A DNA stretch of 64,000 bases from Acholoe squamosa. Lineage: Eukaryota; Annelida; Polychaeta; Phyllodocida; Polynoidae. The position numbers and the translations under genes are program-made. Of this stretch, positions 51,365 through 64,000 are shown one piece after another; within the stretch, counting starts at the first letter, position 1, and the number at the start of each line of letters is the position of its first letter. The notes beneath the pieces were generated by a model. That model was not told where the DNA came from and searched no databases. It was given only the letters and a program-made list of their open reading frames with translations. The DNA lies in assembly GCA_949317995.1 (NCBI GenBank), contig OX439050.1, positions 3,286,001 through 3,350,000 of the forward strand, read 5' to 3'.

Positions 51365-51600
51365 GGTTGCTGATGCATTAATGCATCATGACCATTGGCC
51401 GTCATGATGCACTATTGAAGTGCTGGTGAGACTGCTGGCCAGCATTCATTGGAGCATCCTTCGGGTGTTTATGTATTGACCCCGTAGGGTCCGCATGCTG
51501 CTCCAATGCTCCTGCTTCACTGGTGCATCATGACGGCCAATGGGTTAAGGCATGGCTGGAGGTAAATTCTGAGCAGTTCATTGATGCATCCCCAAACTGG
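51365..51600. repeat. Palindrome cluster, ATGATGCAT family, locus 3
   Basis: TGATGCATTAATGCATCA, followed by exact 20-bp inverted arms (CCATTGGCCGTCATGATGCA at 51392-51411; its complement at 51524-51543). Confidence 0.85.
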
Positions 51601-52035
51601 GGCAGTACTAGAGGGTGCTATGGGTTTCATATTATCATACAGGTATGTTTATAATTCATTGAGTACTATGCAAGGCAAATCTTATTGTTTATGGTTATGA
51701 GGCTAGTAGAGAGTTTAGGTGTCATGTAGGTTTCTGTAATATAATAAGTTCTTTATTACCAAGCATTAAGGACACCAGGGTCCTTTTCGATAATTATTAT
51801 TGGAAATCCGAGACATCAGGTCATCTTAGTGAGGGCCCCTACTGCGATCATTGACTGGGACGTATGTCGAGGTAGGTGAGTCTTACAAAGTCAGGATGCG
51901 TCATATCTTGGAGGATCCGGCGGAGCCCTTGACTGTTGAAGGGCCACTAAGGTAACAATGCAGTATGCCCATTGGTCAGCATGATATCACAATATACTGT
52001 TGATAGGTCTGCTTGCCAACACATCAGAACATCAT
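51601..52035. other. Host-like non-coding DNA
   Basis: No gene recognised. A partial member of the ATGATGCAT family (CCCATTGGTCAGCATGATA) lies at about 51968-51986. Confidence 0.45.
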
Positions 52036-52190
52036 GCCAACCCTGTAGGGCCATATCAACCCTGCAGGGCCATATCAACCCTGTAAGGCCATATCAACCC
52101 TGTAGGGCCATATCAACCCTGTAGGGCCATATCAACCCTGTAGGGCCATATCAACCCTGTAGGGCCATATCAACCCTGCAGGGTCATCAA
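52036..52190. repeat. 19-bp tandem repeat, about 8 copies
   Basis: Unit GGCCATATCAACCCTGTAG with occasional CAG/TAG change. Confidence 0.95.
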
Positions 52191-53129
52191 AATACCTTGG
52201 ACAGGTACTACACATAGCAGTTGTTTGCTTGCAATATATAGATAAGTAATGGTTGACTGCTAAGTGTGGCTCCCTGGGAGTCTGAAGGCCAAAGGTCTGT
52301 ATACGAGGCATGTAATACATACGGGGCTTTACATCGTCTTTGGTCCTTGTCCTGTAAAAACTTGGGCGTTTTTTTGTTCATGGTCAGAGAGGGAATAGAT
52401 GTATTTCAACTCTTGTAAAAGGTACGATACCAGCAGCCATGGCAGTGCTAGGGTAGGAGCGGGTGACATGGAGTAAGAATGTCCCAGAGTGCATAAGGCT
52501 GGTGAGTCTCTGACCATTCTAACATGAGATGAGGCTGTGCTCAGAGTCGTATCTCTGAATACATACAGCCTCTGATCACATACAGTCAAAGTACATTGAC
52601 AAATCAAATATCCAGTGTGGATCATACTCATCAGCCATTTTGAATGCAAGTACTAGGTTGTACAGGGTCCTCATGAGGCACCAATGATAGACCATGCACT
52701 TACAAGTGCTGGTACGCCAGCACTTCATTGGTGCATCATGATGACCAATGGGCATGATGCAGTAATGCACCAAGAATACCCTGAGTGTGAACCAAACATG
52801 TGCTGGGAGAGTGATGCATTGTTTCTATTAGAGACATGAGTCTGTCAGAGGCAGGGTGCACACGTTGACTTAGCAGTTCGTTCAGGATGTTGCCCCACTG
52901 CTTCTACTGCTGCTGCTGCTGCTACTGCTGCTGCTGCTGAGCCCGATGGTGCAGGAGGTATGGAGCAGCAGCAATGTCAGTACGGGCTGCTGTCATAGCC
53001 AAGAGTGGGCACACACTAGGTACGCCAAAATATAGGAGATTACTGTTTAAGAGTCTTTAAGGTAACCAAATATGAGAGAAAGGTGATATGTTGGGTAAAG
53101 GGTAGTCAAAAGATGATTCAGGGAAATAT
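52191..53129. other. Host-like non-coding DNA
   Basis: A member of the ATGATGCAT family (CATTGGTGCATCATGATGAC) lies at about 52727-52747, and an interrupted (CTG)n tract at 52904-52938. No gene recognised. Confidence 0.5.
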
Positions 53130-56100
53130 ATGGAGCTCATTTAGCACAGAGTGACTCCTGTAGCAGTGAGCTGCTCCCTTACAGAGCTCATATAGCACAG
53201 AGTGACTCCTGTAGCAGTGAGCTGCTCCCTTATAAAGCTCATATAGCACAGAGTGACTCCTGTAGCAGTGACCTGCTCCCTTATAGAGCTCATATAGCAC
53301 AGAGTGACTCCTGTAGCAGTGAGCTGCTCCCTTATAGAGCTCATATAGCACAGAGTGACTCCTGTAGCAGTGAGCTGCTCCCTTATAGAACTCATATAGC
53401 ACAGAGTGACTCCTGTAGCAGTGAGCTGCTCCCTTATAGAACTCATATAGCACAGAGTGACTCCTGTAGCAGTGAGCTGCTCCCTTATAGAGCTTATATA
53501 GCACAGAGTGACTCCTGTAGCAGTGAGCTGCTCCCTTATAGAACTCATATAGCACAGAGTGACTCCTGTAGCAGTGAGCTGCTCCCTTATAGAGTTTATA
53601 TAGCACAGAGTGACTCCTGTAGCAGTGCACTGCTCCCTTATAGAGCTCATATAGCACAGGGTGACTCCTGTAGCAGTGAGCTGCTCTCTTATAGAGCTAA
53701 TATAGCACAGAGTGACTCCTGTAGCAGTGCACTGCTCCCTTATAGATCTCATATAGCACAGAGTGACTCCTGTAGCAGTGAGCTGCTCCCTTATAGAGCT
53801 TATATAGCACAGAGTGACTCCTGTAGCAGTGCACTGCTCCCTTATAGAGCTCATATAGCACAGGGTGACTCCTGTAGCAGTGAGCTGCTCTCTTATAGAG
53901 CTTATATAGCACAGAGTGACTCCTGTAGCAGTGCACTGCTCCCTTATAGATCTCATATAGCACTGAGTAACTCATGTAGCAGTGACCTGCTCCCTTATAG
54001 AACTCATATAGCATAGAGTGACTCCTGTAGCAGTGAGCTGCTCCCTTATAGAGCTCATATAGCACAAGGTGACTTCTGTAGCAGTGAGCTGCTCTCTTAT
54101 AGAGCTCATATAGCACAGAGTGACTCATGTAGCAGTGAGCTGCTCCCTTATAGAGCTCATATAGCACAGAGTGACTCCTGTAGCAGTGAGCTGCTCCCTT
54201 ATAGAGCTCATATAGCACAGAGTGACTCCTGTAACAGTGAGCTGCTCCCTTATAGAGCTCATATAGCACAGAGTGACTCCTGTAGCAGTGAGCTGCTCCC
54301 TTATAGAGCTCATATAGCACAAAGTGACTCCTGTAGCAGTGAGCTGCTCCCTTTTAGAGCTCATATAGCACAGAGTGACTCCTGTAGCAGTGAGCTGCTC
54401 CCTTATAGAGCTCATATAGCACAGAGTGACTCCTGTAGCAGTGAGCTGCTCCCTTATAGAGCTCATATAGCACAGAGTGACTCCTGTAGCAGTGACCTGC
54501 TCCCTTATAGAGCTCATATAGGACAGAGTGACTCCTGTAGCAGTGACCTGCTCCCTTACAGAGCTCATATAGCACAGAGTGACTCCTGTAGCAGTAAGCT
54601 GCTCCCTTACAGAGCTCATATAGCACAGAGTGACTCCTGTAGCAGTGAGCTGCTTCCTTACAGAGCTCATATAGCACAGAGTGACTCCTGTAGCAGTGAG
54701 CTGCTCCCTTATAGAGCTCATATAGCACAGAGTGACTCCTGTAGCAGTGAGCTGCTCCCTTATAGAGCTCATATAGCACAGACTGACTCCTTTAGCAGTG
54801 AGCTGCTCCCTTATAGAGCTCATATAGCACAGAGTGACTCCTGTAGCAGTGCACTGCTCCCTTATAGAGCTCATATAGCACAGAGTGACTCCTGTAGCAG
54901 TGCACTGCTCCCTTATAGAGCTCATATAGCACAGAGTGACTCCTGTAGCAGTGCACTGCTCCCTTATAGAGCTCATATAGCATAGAGTGACTCCTGTAGC
55001 AGTGACCTGCTCCTTATAGAGCTCATATAGCACAGAGTGACTCCTGTAGCAGTGAGCTTCTCCTTATAGAGCTCATATAGCACAGAGTGACTCCTGTAGC
55101 AGTGAGCTGCTCCTTATAGAGCCCATATAGCACAGAGTGACTCCTGTAGCAGTGACCTGCTCCCTTATAGAGCTTATATAGCACAGAGTGACTCCTGTAG
55201 CAGTAACCTGCTCCCTTATAGAGCTTATATAGCACAGAGTGACTCCTGTAGCAGTGAGCTGCTCCTTATAGAGCCCATATAGCACAGAGTGACTCCTGTA
55301 GCAGTGACCTGCTCCCTTATAGAGCTTATATAGCACAGAGTGACTCCTGTAGCAGTGACCTGCTCCCTTATAGAGCTCATATAGGACAGAGTGACTCCTG
55401 TAGCAGTGACCTGCTACCTTATAGAGCTCATATAGCACAGAGTGACTCCTGTAGCAGTGACCTGCTCTCTTATGGACCTCATATAGCACAGAGTGACTCC
55501 TGTAGCAGTGACCTGCTCCCTTATAGAGCTCATATAGCACAGAGTGACTCCTGTAGCAGTGAGCTGCTCTCTTATGGACCTCATATAGCACAGAGTGACT
55601 CCTTTAGCATTGATCTGCTACCTTATAGAGCTCATATAGCACAGAGTGACTCCTGTAGCAGTGACCTGCTCCCTTATAGAGCTTATATAGCACAGAGTGA
55701 CTCCTGTAGCAGTGACCTGCTCCCTTATAGAGCTTATATAGCACAGAGTGACTCCTGTAGCAGTAACCTGCTCCCTTATAGAGCTTATATAGCACAGAGT
55801 GACTCCTGTAGCAGTGAGCTGCTCCTTATAGAGCCCATATAGCACAGAGTGACTCCTGTAGCAGTGACCTGCTCCCTTATAGAGCTTATATAGCACAGAG
55901 TGACTCCTGTAGCAGTGACCTGCTCCCTTATAGAGCTCATATAGGACAGAGTGACTCCTGTAGCAGTGACCTGCTACCTTATAGAGCTCATATAGCACAG
56001 AGTGACTCCTGTAGCAGTGACCTGCTCTCTTATGGACCTCATATAGCACAGAGTGACTCCTGTAGCAGTGACCTGCTCCCTTATAGAGCTCATATAGCAC

Positions 56101-56575
56101 AGAGTGACTCCTGTAGCAGTGAGCTGCTCTCTTATGGACCTCATATAGCACAGAGTGACTCCTTTAGCATTGATCTGCTACCTTATAGAGCTCATATAGC
56201 ACAGAGTGACTCCTGTTGCAGTGACCTGCTCCCTTATAGAGCTCGTATAGCACAGAGTGACTCCTGTAGCAGTGACCTGCTCCCTTATAGAGCTTATATA
56301 GCACAGAGTGACTCCTGTAGCAGTGACCTGCTCCCTTATAGAGCTTATATAGCACAGAGTGACTCCTGTAGCAGTGAGCTGCTCCCTTATGGACCTCATA
56401 TAGCACAGAGTGACTCCTGTAGCAGTGAGCTGCTCCCTTATAGAGCTCATATAGCATAGAGTGACTCCTGTAGCAGTGACCTGCTCCCTTATAAAGCTCA
56501 TATAGTACAGAGTGACTCCTGTAGCAGTGACCTGCTCTATTATGGACCTCATATAGCACAGAGTGACTCATGTAG
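53130..56575. repeat. 51-bp satellite, about 67 copies, with higher-order repeats
   Basis: Unit AGCTCATATAGCACAGAGTG followed by ACTCCTGTAGCAGTGAGC and TGCTCCCTTATAG. At 51 bp it keeps a minus-strand frame of 17 residues per unit open for hundreds of codons. Variants are arranged in blocks: a segment of about 560 bp (11 units) ending near 55600 recurs ending near 56160. The unit has a small dyad AGCAG/CTGCT. The flanks are not genic and no start or splice context is seen, so no protein is called. Confidence 0.97.
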
Positions 56576-56756
56576 CAGGGAGTGAGTAATAGAGGTTTAA
56601 CGCCATTTCGACAGCTAAGGTCATATTCATGGCGAGAACTACATTACACAATTTCACAGAGGAATGTGTCAGTGCCCGCGTATATGTGCACCACACACAT
56701 CCTAAGGGGATAGGAAAGAGGAGAAATAGACCCTTTTAAGTGGGCTAGGGAGGCCC

Positions 56757-56937
56757 GTGACTCATGTAGCAGTGAGCTGCTCCCTTATAGAACTCATATA
56801 GCACAGAGTGACTCCTGTAGCAGTGAGCTGCTCCTTATAGAACTCATATAGCACAGAGTGACTCCTGTAGCAGTGACCTGCTACCTTATAGAGCTTATAT
56901 AGCACAGAGTGACTCCTGTAGCAGTGAGCTGTTCCCT
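56757..56937. repeat. Outlying copies of the 51-bp satellite
   Basis: Three to four units identical in type to the main array, separated from it by about 180 bp of unrelated DNA. Confidence 0.93.
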
Positions 56938-58764
56938 TACCATCATCCCATTCAGGCACGCCCTTTTTGCTGGTCTGTAAGTCTGGGGATCGATAGTCAA
57001 TATACAGTCGGGCCGCAATAATCCAGTCTGTGATAATCCAGTCCCGCACTTTACTGTAAAAAATTACTGGGAATGGATTTTATACAATTAAAAGTGCCTT
57101 TGATAATCCAGTTGTTTCAGCTTCCAGTCCCAGTCAGGAGATTCGGGAACAGTTTGTGTATTTAGCATTATAATGTTACTTGATATTCAAGTCAACTGGA
57201 CTAATACTTGACCTTTGGAGACATATTGACATCAGAGGGCACAAAAGAAGAGCACTAATCCCAGTTGGCACATAGACCTTAGTATATAGGGGGCCATGGG
57301 GGATAGGTGTTGGATTAGGACTAACAGACAGGAAGTAATCAGTGTCAGTTTGTCTGTGTTTTAAATAACACTGTCTTTGATATTAATCTATAAAATGAAA
57401 TGTATACTATATGTTATGATAATTGTGGGTGGGGGGTAATTGTTTGGTGGAGGAAAAGGACCCCCACCCTGGGCCCTAGCCAGACTGCTTCAGCCATCCG
57501 GTTGATTTGAGATCCATCCACCCAAAAGCTGCGATGGCAGTGGCTGCATTAATCATTCTCAGCCACAACCTTTAACCAAGAAAATAATCTGCTTGATGTG
57601 CATAGACTCCTCAAAATGACTGCTTTTAGAATACTAACAATGAATATACATGGAGTATTTTCTCCACCCGGTTTGTGCAAATGTGTTAAAGATTGAAGGT
57701 GAGGACAGCATCCAGACAACAGAGTGGAACGGCGTTGGGCTGGAAGCTCAAACCCACACCTAGAGCAGATCACATTGGGCCAACACTGAGTAGCTCATAT
57801 TGGGGGTCTAGAGGGGGGGGGGCTTGCCATTTATCAATTTTAAGAAAAAACTAACAAAAAACATGTCACATATAAGTAAATTTCTTTTTTTCCATGTCAC
57901 TAAACCCCATATTATATAACAGTTTATATAATTTTCCTCCCCTGTCCTTGTCACTACTACAAGCTCCATGTTCCTTGTGGATTTTCATTTTTTTAAAAAA
58001 AAAAGGCCATGCCACCGTGTTGACTTTAAGGTTCTAGAGCCATCAGAGTGAGCAGATAGGGAGCAGCTCAAGCAGCATGAGGATCAGTGCAGGACCAGCC
58101 GGCTTCTCTCTGTGTGCACACGTGCGTCCCGGTCTCCAACCACTAATCCACCCCTCCCTGGTCTCCTGTTTGAGGCAGTGTCTCCTGTGGTATGGTGGCT
58201 GTTCATCTTCAGCGGCCAGTATCTTGTACGGCAGAATGGTGACTGGGTTCCAGCAACCGGCGTATCTTGGTGGTGTCTGAGTCTCTAATCCTCCTGTCTA
58301 TGGTCTCCCGTCTAAGGCAGCGTGTCTTGGAATGCAGTGGCTGCTTATCTCCAGCGGCTGCTGTCTTCAGTCATACAGTGGTGTCTGGTGTTCAGTGGTA
58401 AGTGCCTTTTGTGGTACAGCAGTGTCTGGAGGGTGTTGCTCCTATAGTAAAAGGAAGTGCTGGCTAAAAATGCCCTCATTTCCAGTCCTTTCTTTTCATG
58501 TAGCTATAACTTGTCCCTTTTGTTGCTCACAAGTGGTCATTCAAGTATGGTGTTAATAAAGGGGGATTTGAGTAGGTACCTAGTTGGGAGATGTCAGTCA
58601 GTATAGTATACTATAGAGTGTGTGACATGAGTAGGTACCTCTGTTTTAAACAAGGCAGGAGACCTTTTAGACTAATGTGGTGTGTGCAAGTTGAATGGTG
58701 AAGCAGATTGTGACTTCTTTTGAAAAGAGGGTACCTACTGACAGCTTTTTTACTATAGGAGCAA
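56938..58764. other. Host-like non-coding DNA
   Basis: No gene recognised. The stretch at about 57800-58040 (GGGGGTCTAGAGG, AACATGTCAC, AAAGGCCATGCCACC) is a diverged relative of part of the element at 25490-25640. A single diverged unit of the next minisatellite is present at about 58393-58430. Confidence 0.5.
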
Positions 58765-61700
58765 CATGTTCCTGGTGTCCAGTGGTAAGTGCCTTTTGTG
58801 GTACAGCAGCAACTGGTGTCCTGTGGTAAGTGCCTTTTGTGGCACAGCAGTAACTGGTGTCCAGTGGTAAGTGCCTTTCGTGGTACAGCAGTAACTGGTG
58901 TCCAGTGGTAAGTGCCTTTTGTGGTACAGCAGTAACTGGTGTCCAGTGGTAAGTGCCTTTTGTGGTACAGCAGTGACTGTGCCCTGTGGTAAGTGCCTTT
59001 TGTGGTACAGCGGTGACTGTGCCCTGTGGTAAGTGCCTTTTGTGGTACAGCAGTAACTGGTGTCCTGTGGTAAGTGCCTTTTGTGGCACAGCGGTGACTG
59101 GTGTCCAGTGGTAAGTGCCTTTTGTGGTACAGCAGTGACTGTGCCCTGTGGTAAGTGCCTTTTGTGGTACAGCAGTAACTGGTGTCCTGTGGTAAGTGCC
59201 TTTTGTGATACAGCAGTGACTGTGCCCTGTGGTATGTGCCTTTTGTGGTACAGCGGTGACTGTGCCCTGTGGTAAGTGCCTATTGTGGTACAGCAGTAAC
59301 TGGTGTCCAGTGGTAAGTGCCTTTTGTGGTACAGCGGTGACTGTGTCCAGTGGTAAGTGCCTTTTGTGGTACAGCAGTGACTGATTCGGTTCAAGTGGTA
59401 AGTGCCTTTTTTGGTACAGCAGTGACTGACTGGTGTCCTGTGGTAAGTGCCTTTTGTGGTACAGCAGTGACTGTGTCCAGTGGTAAGTGCCTTTTGTGGT
59501 ACAGCAGTGACTGACTCGGTTCAAGTGGTAAGTGCCTTTTTTGGTACAGCAGTGACTGACTGGTGCCCTGTGGTAAGTGCCTTTTGTGGTACAGCAGTGA
59601 CTGACTGGTGTCCTGTGGTAAGTGCCTTTTGTGGTACAGCAGTGACTGTGTCCAGTGGTAAGTGCCTTTTGTGGTACAGCAGTGACTGACTGGTGTCCTG
59701 TGGTAAGTGCCTTTTGTGGTACAGCAGTGACTGTGTCCAGTGGTAAGTGCCTTTCGTGGTACAGCAGTGACTGACTCGGTTCAAGTGGTAAGTGCCTTTT
59801 GTGGTACAGCAGTGACTGGTGTCCAGTGGTAAGTGCCTTTCGTGGTACAGCAGTGACTGACTCGGTTCAAGTGGTAAGTGCCTTTCGTGGTAGAGCAGTG
59901 ACTGGTGTCCTGTGGTAAGTGCCTTTTGTGGTACAGCAGTGACTGGTGTCCAGTGGTAAGTGCTTTTTGTGGTACAGCAGTGACTGTGTCCAGTGGTAAG
60001 TGCCTTTTGTGGTACAGCAGTGACTGACTGGTGTCCTGTGGTAAGTGCCTTTTGTGGTACAGCGGTGACTGTGTCCAGTGGTAAGTGCCTTTTGTGGTAC
60101 AGCAGTGACTGTGTCCAGTGGTAAGTGCCTTTTGTGGTACAGCAGTGACTGACTGGTGTCCTGTGGTAAGTGCCTTCTGTGGTACAGCAGTGACTGTGTC
60201 CAGTGGTAAGTGCCTTTTGTGGTACAGCGGTGACTGTGTCCAGTGGAAAGTGCCTTTTGTGGTACAGCAGTGACTGTGTCCAGTGGTAAGTGCCTTTTGT
60301 GGTACAGCAGTGACTGTGTCCAGTGGTAAGTGCCTTTTGTGGTACAGCAGTGACTGTGTCCAGTGGTAAGTGCCTTTTGTGGTACAGCGGTGACTGGTGT
60401 CCAGTGGTAAGTGCTTTTTGTGGTACAGCAGTGACTGTGCCCTGTGGTAAGTGCCTTTTGTGGTACAGCAGTGACTGGTGTCCAGTGGTAAGTGCCTTTT
60501 GTGGTACAGCGGTGACTGTGCCCAGTGGTAAGTGCCTTTTGTGGTACAGCAGTGACTGCCCTGTGGTAATTGCGTTTTGTGGTACAGTAGTGACTGGTGT
60601 CCAGTGGTAAGTGCCTTTTGTGGTACAGCAGTGACTGGTGTCCAGTGGTAAGTGCCTTTTGTGGTACAGCAGTGACTGCCCTGTGGTAATTGCGTTTTGT
60701 GGTACAGTAGTGACTGGTGTCCAGTGGTAAGTGCCTTTTGTGGTACAGCAGTCACTGGTGTCCAGTGGTAAGTGCCTTTTGTGGTACAGCAGTGACTGTG
60801 TCCAGTGGTAAGTGCCTTTTGTGGTACAGCAGTGACTGGTGTCCAGTTGTAAGTGCCTTTTGTGGTACAGCAGTGACTGTGCCCTGTGGTAAGTGCTTTT
60901 TGTGGTACAGTAGTGACCGGTGTCCAGTGGTAGGTGCCTTTCGTGGTACAGCAGTGACTGTGTCCAGTGGTAAGTGCCTTTTGTGGTACAGCAGTGACTG
61001 TGTCCAGTGGTAAGTGCCTTCTGTGTTACAGCAGTGACTGTGCCCTGTGGTAAGTGCCTTTTGTGGTACAGCTGTGACTGTGTCCAGTGGTAAGTGCCTT
61101 CTGTGGTACAGCAGTGACTGTGCCCTGTGGTAAGTGCCTTTTGTGGTACAGCAGTAACTGGTGTCCTGTGGTAAGTGCCTTTTGTGGTACAGCGGTGACT
61201 GTGTCCAGTGGTAAGTGCCTTTTGTGGTACAGCAGTGACTGACTCGGTTCAAGTGGTAAGTGCCTTTTGTGGTACAGCGGTGACTGTGTCCAGTGGTAAG
61301 TGCCTTTTGTGGTACAGCAGTGACTGACTTGGTTCAAGTGGTAAGTGCCTTTTTTGGTACAGCAGTGACTGACTGGTGTCCTGTGGTAAGTGCCTTTTGT
61401 GGCACAGCGGTGACTGGTGTCCTGTGGGAGGTGCCTTTTTTGGTACAGCAGTGACTGGTGTCCAGTGGTAAGTGCCTTTTGTGGTACAGCAGTGACTGAC
61501 TCGGTTCAAGTGGTAAGTGCCTTTTTTGGTACAGCAGTGACTGGTGTCCTGTGGTAAGTGCCTTTTGTGGCACAGCGGTGACTGTGTCCAGTGGTAAGTG
61601 CCTTTTGTGATACAGCTGTGACTGTGCCCTGTGGTAAGTGCCTTTTGTGGTACAGCAGTGACTGTGCCCTGTGGTAAGTGCCTTTTTTGGTACAGCAGTG

Positions 61701-64000
61701 ACTGGTGTCCTGTGGGAGGTGCCTTTTTTGGTACAGCAGTGACTGTGTCCAGTGGTAAGTGCCTTTTGTGATACAGCTGTGACTGTGCCCTGTGGTAAGT
61801 GCCTTTTGTGGTACAGCAGTGACTGTGCCCTGTGGTAAGTGCCTTTTGTGGTACAGCAGTAACTGGTGTCCTGTGGTAAGTGCCTTTTGTGGTACAGCAG
61901 TGACTGACTGGTGTCCAGTGGTAGGTGCCTTTTGTGGTACAGCGGTGACTGTGCCCTGTGGTAAGTGCCTTTTGTGGTACAGCAGTGACTGCCCTGTGGT
62001 AATTGCATTTTGTGGTACAGTAGTGACTGGTGTCCAGTGGTAAGTGCCTTTTGTGGTACAGCGGTGACTGGTGTCCAGTGGTAAGTGCCTTTTGTGGTAC
62101 AGCAGTGACTGTGTCCAGTGGTAAGTGCCTTCTGTGTTACAGCAGTGACTGTGTCCAGTGGTAAGTGCCTTCTGTGTTACAGCAGTAACTGGTGTCCAGT
62201 GGTAAGTGCCTTTTGTGGTACAGCAGTGACTGTGTCCAGTGGTAAGTGCCTTTTGTGGTACAGCAGTGACTGTGTCCAGTGGTAAGTGCCTTTTGTGGTA
62301 CAGCAGTGACTGTGTCCAGTGGTAAGTGCCTTTTGTGGTACAGCAGTGACTGTGCCCTGTGGTAAGTGCTTTTTGTGGTACACTAGTGACTGGTGTCCAG
62401 TGGTAGGTGCCTTTCGTGGTACAGCAGTGACTGACTCGGTTTAAGTGGTAAGTGCCTTTTGTGGTACAGCAGTGACTGTGTCCAGTGGTAAGTGCCTTTT
62501 GTGGTACAGCAGTGACTGTGTCCAGTGGTAAGTGCCTTTTGTGGTACAGCAGTGAATGTGTCCAGTGGTAAGTGCCTTTTGTGTTACAGCAGTAACTGGT
62601 TACCAGTGGTAAGTGCCTTTTGTGGTACAGCAGTGACTGACTGGTGTCCTGTGGTAAGTGCCTTTTGTGGTACAGCAGTGACTGTGTCCAGTGGTAAGTG
62701 CCTTTTGTGGTACAGCAGTGACTGTGTCCAGTGGTAAGTGCCTTTTGTGGTACAGCAGTGAATGTGTCCAGTGGTAAGTGCCTTTTGTGTTACAGCAGTA
62801 ACTGGTTACCAGTGGTAAGTGCCTTTTGTGGTACAGCAGTGACTGACTGGTGTCCTGTGGTAAGTGCCTTTTGTGGTACAGCAGTAACTGGTGTCCTGTG
62901 GTAAGTGCCTTCTGTGGTACAGCAGTGACTGTGTCCAGTGGTAAGTGCCTTCTGTGGTACAGCAGTAACTGGTGTCCTGTGGTAAGTGCCTTTTGTGGTA
63001 CAGCAGTGACTGTGTCCAGTGGTAAGTGCCTTTTGTGGTACAGCAGTGACTGTGCCCTGTGGTAAGTGCCTTTTGTGGTACAGCGGTGACTGTGTCCAGT
63101 GGTAAGTGCCTTCTGTGGTACAGCAGTGACTGTGTCCAGTGGTAAGTGCCTTTTGTGGTACAGCAGTGACTGTGTCCAGTGGTAAGTGCCTTTTGTGGTA
63201 CAGCGGTGACTGTGTCCAGTGGTAAGTGCCTTCTGTGGTACAGCAGTGACTGTGTCCAGTGGTAAGTGCCTTTTGTGGTACAGCAGTGACTGTGTCCAGT
63301 GGTAAGTGCCTTTTGTGGTACAGCGGTGACTGGTGTCCTGTGGTAAGTGCCTCTTGTGGTACAGCAGTGACTGTGTCCTGTGGTAAGTGCCTTTTGTGGT
63401 ACAGCAGTGACTGTGTCCAGTGGTAAGTGCCTTCTGTGGTACAGCAGTGACTGACTGGTGTCCTGTGGTAAGTGCCTTTTGTGGCACAGCGGTGACTGGT
63501 GTCCTGTGGGAGGTGCCTTTTTTGGTACAGCAGTGACTGGTGTCCAGTGGTAAGTGCCTTTTGTGGTACAGCAGTGACTGTGTCCAGTGGTAAGTGCCTT
63601 CTGTGGTACAGCAGTGACTGACTGGTGTCCTGTGGTAAGTGCCTTTTGTGGCACAGCGGTGACTGGTGTCCTGTGGGAGGTGCCTTTTTTGGTACAGCAG
63701 TGACTGTGTCCAGTGGTAAGTGCCTTTTGTGGTACAGCAGTGACTGTGTCCAGTGGTAAGTGCCTTCTGTGTTACAGCAGTAACTGGTGTCCAGTGGTAA
63801 GTGCCTTTTGTGGTACAGCAGTGACTGTGCCCTGTGGTAAGTGCTTTTTGTGGTACACTAGTGACTGGTGTCCAGTGGTAGGTGCCTTTCGTGGTACAGC
63901 AGTGACTGACTCGGTTTAAGTGGTAAGTGCCTTTTGTGGTACAGCAGTGACTGTGCCCTATGGTAAGTGCCTTTTGTGGTACAGCAGTGACTGTGTCCAG
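58765..64000. repeat. 40-46-bp minisatellite with splice-site-like sequences, over 115 copies
   Basis: Unit GTCCAGTGGTAAGTGCC followed by TTTTGTGGTACAGCAGTGACT, with extra GACTG or TCGGTTCAA bases in some units. It runs off the right edge of the window. Each unit has GTGGTAAGTG (5' splice-site-like) and TTTTGTGGTACAG/C (3' splice-site-like). Open frames on both strands arise from the repeat and no gene is called. Confidence 0.97.

Noticed and set aside
53130..56575. CRISPR-like regular repeats
   Set aside because: Units are continuous without unique spacers, no cas genes are present, and the context is eukaryotic.
53118..57049. Minus-strand open frames of 60-302 codons
   Set aside because: They are translations of the 51-bp satellite, with identical peptide repeats and no unique flanking coding sequence.
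58667..63919. Open frames on both strands with repeated short peptides
   Set aside because: They are translations of the 40-46-bp minisatellite and lack any non-repeat domain.

Overview
The window is eukaryotic, most likely from an animal, probably an aquatic invertebrate, although I cannot fix the species. The reasons are long tandem satellites, a Jockey-superfamily LINE, small inverted-repeat transposons, and a Polinton/Maverick-type (adintovirus-like) integrated virus. The viral block is clearly more AT-rich than its flanks and has tight gene spacing without visible introns.

Layout. A 180-bp satellite fills 1-900 and AT-rich degenerate repeats follow to about 2.5 kb. From about 2.5 to 23.4 kb lies the Polinton-like element. 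Every recognisable gene is on the + strand, in this order: RING protein; a 3-kb AGAGGTCT-motif array split by a 1.83-kb insertion; minor-capsid (penton-like) candidate; protein-primed DNA polymerase B; PC4-like protein; zinc protein; small basic protein; integrase (frameshifted in an A11 run); packaging ATPase; three small morphogenesis proteins; double-jelly-roll major capsid protein; adenain-like protease; then an accessory module. The module holds a membrane protein, two coiled-coil proteins, a DUF5662-like protein, a small membrane protein, a tandem death-domain protein, a degenerate dUTPase-like protein and an intact dUTPase. The right end carries six tandem hairpins and a perfect 14-bp-stem hairpin. 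I could not identify the terminal inverted repeats.

How the genes fit together. Polymerase, PC4-like protein and integrase would copy and insert the DNA. Capsid proteins, ATPase and protease would build particles. The dUTPase, death-domain and RING proteins look like host-interaction functions. A recurring sequence, TGAGAT(A/T)A, often preceded by CC or CT, sits about 30-90 bp before many of the start codons and is a candidate promoter element.

From 23.4 to 39 kb the sequence is host-like and non-coding. It holds a GAAT-type simple repeat, a TIR-bounded element, duplicated blocks carrying a Harbinger-like MITE, palindromes and an 83-87-bp minisatellite. A near-complete LINE occupies about 39.4-43.8 kb. 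Its reverse-transcriptase ORF is preceded by an ORF with a NADAR domain. From 43.9 kb to the end the window is dominated by three large minisatellites (43.9-49.06, 53.1-56.9 and 58.75-64.0 kb) separated by repeat-rich non-coding DNA. The long open frames in these arrays are repeat artefacts and are not annotated as genes.
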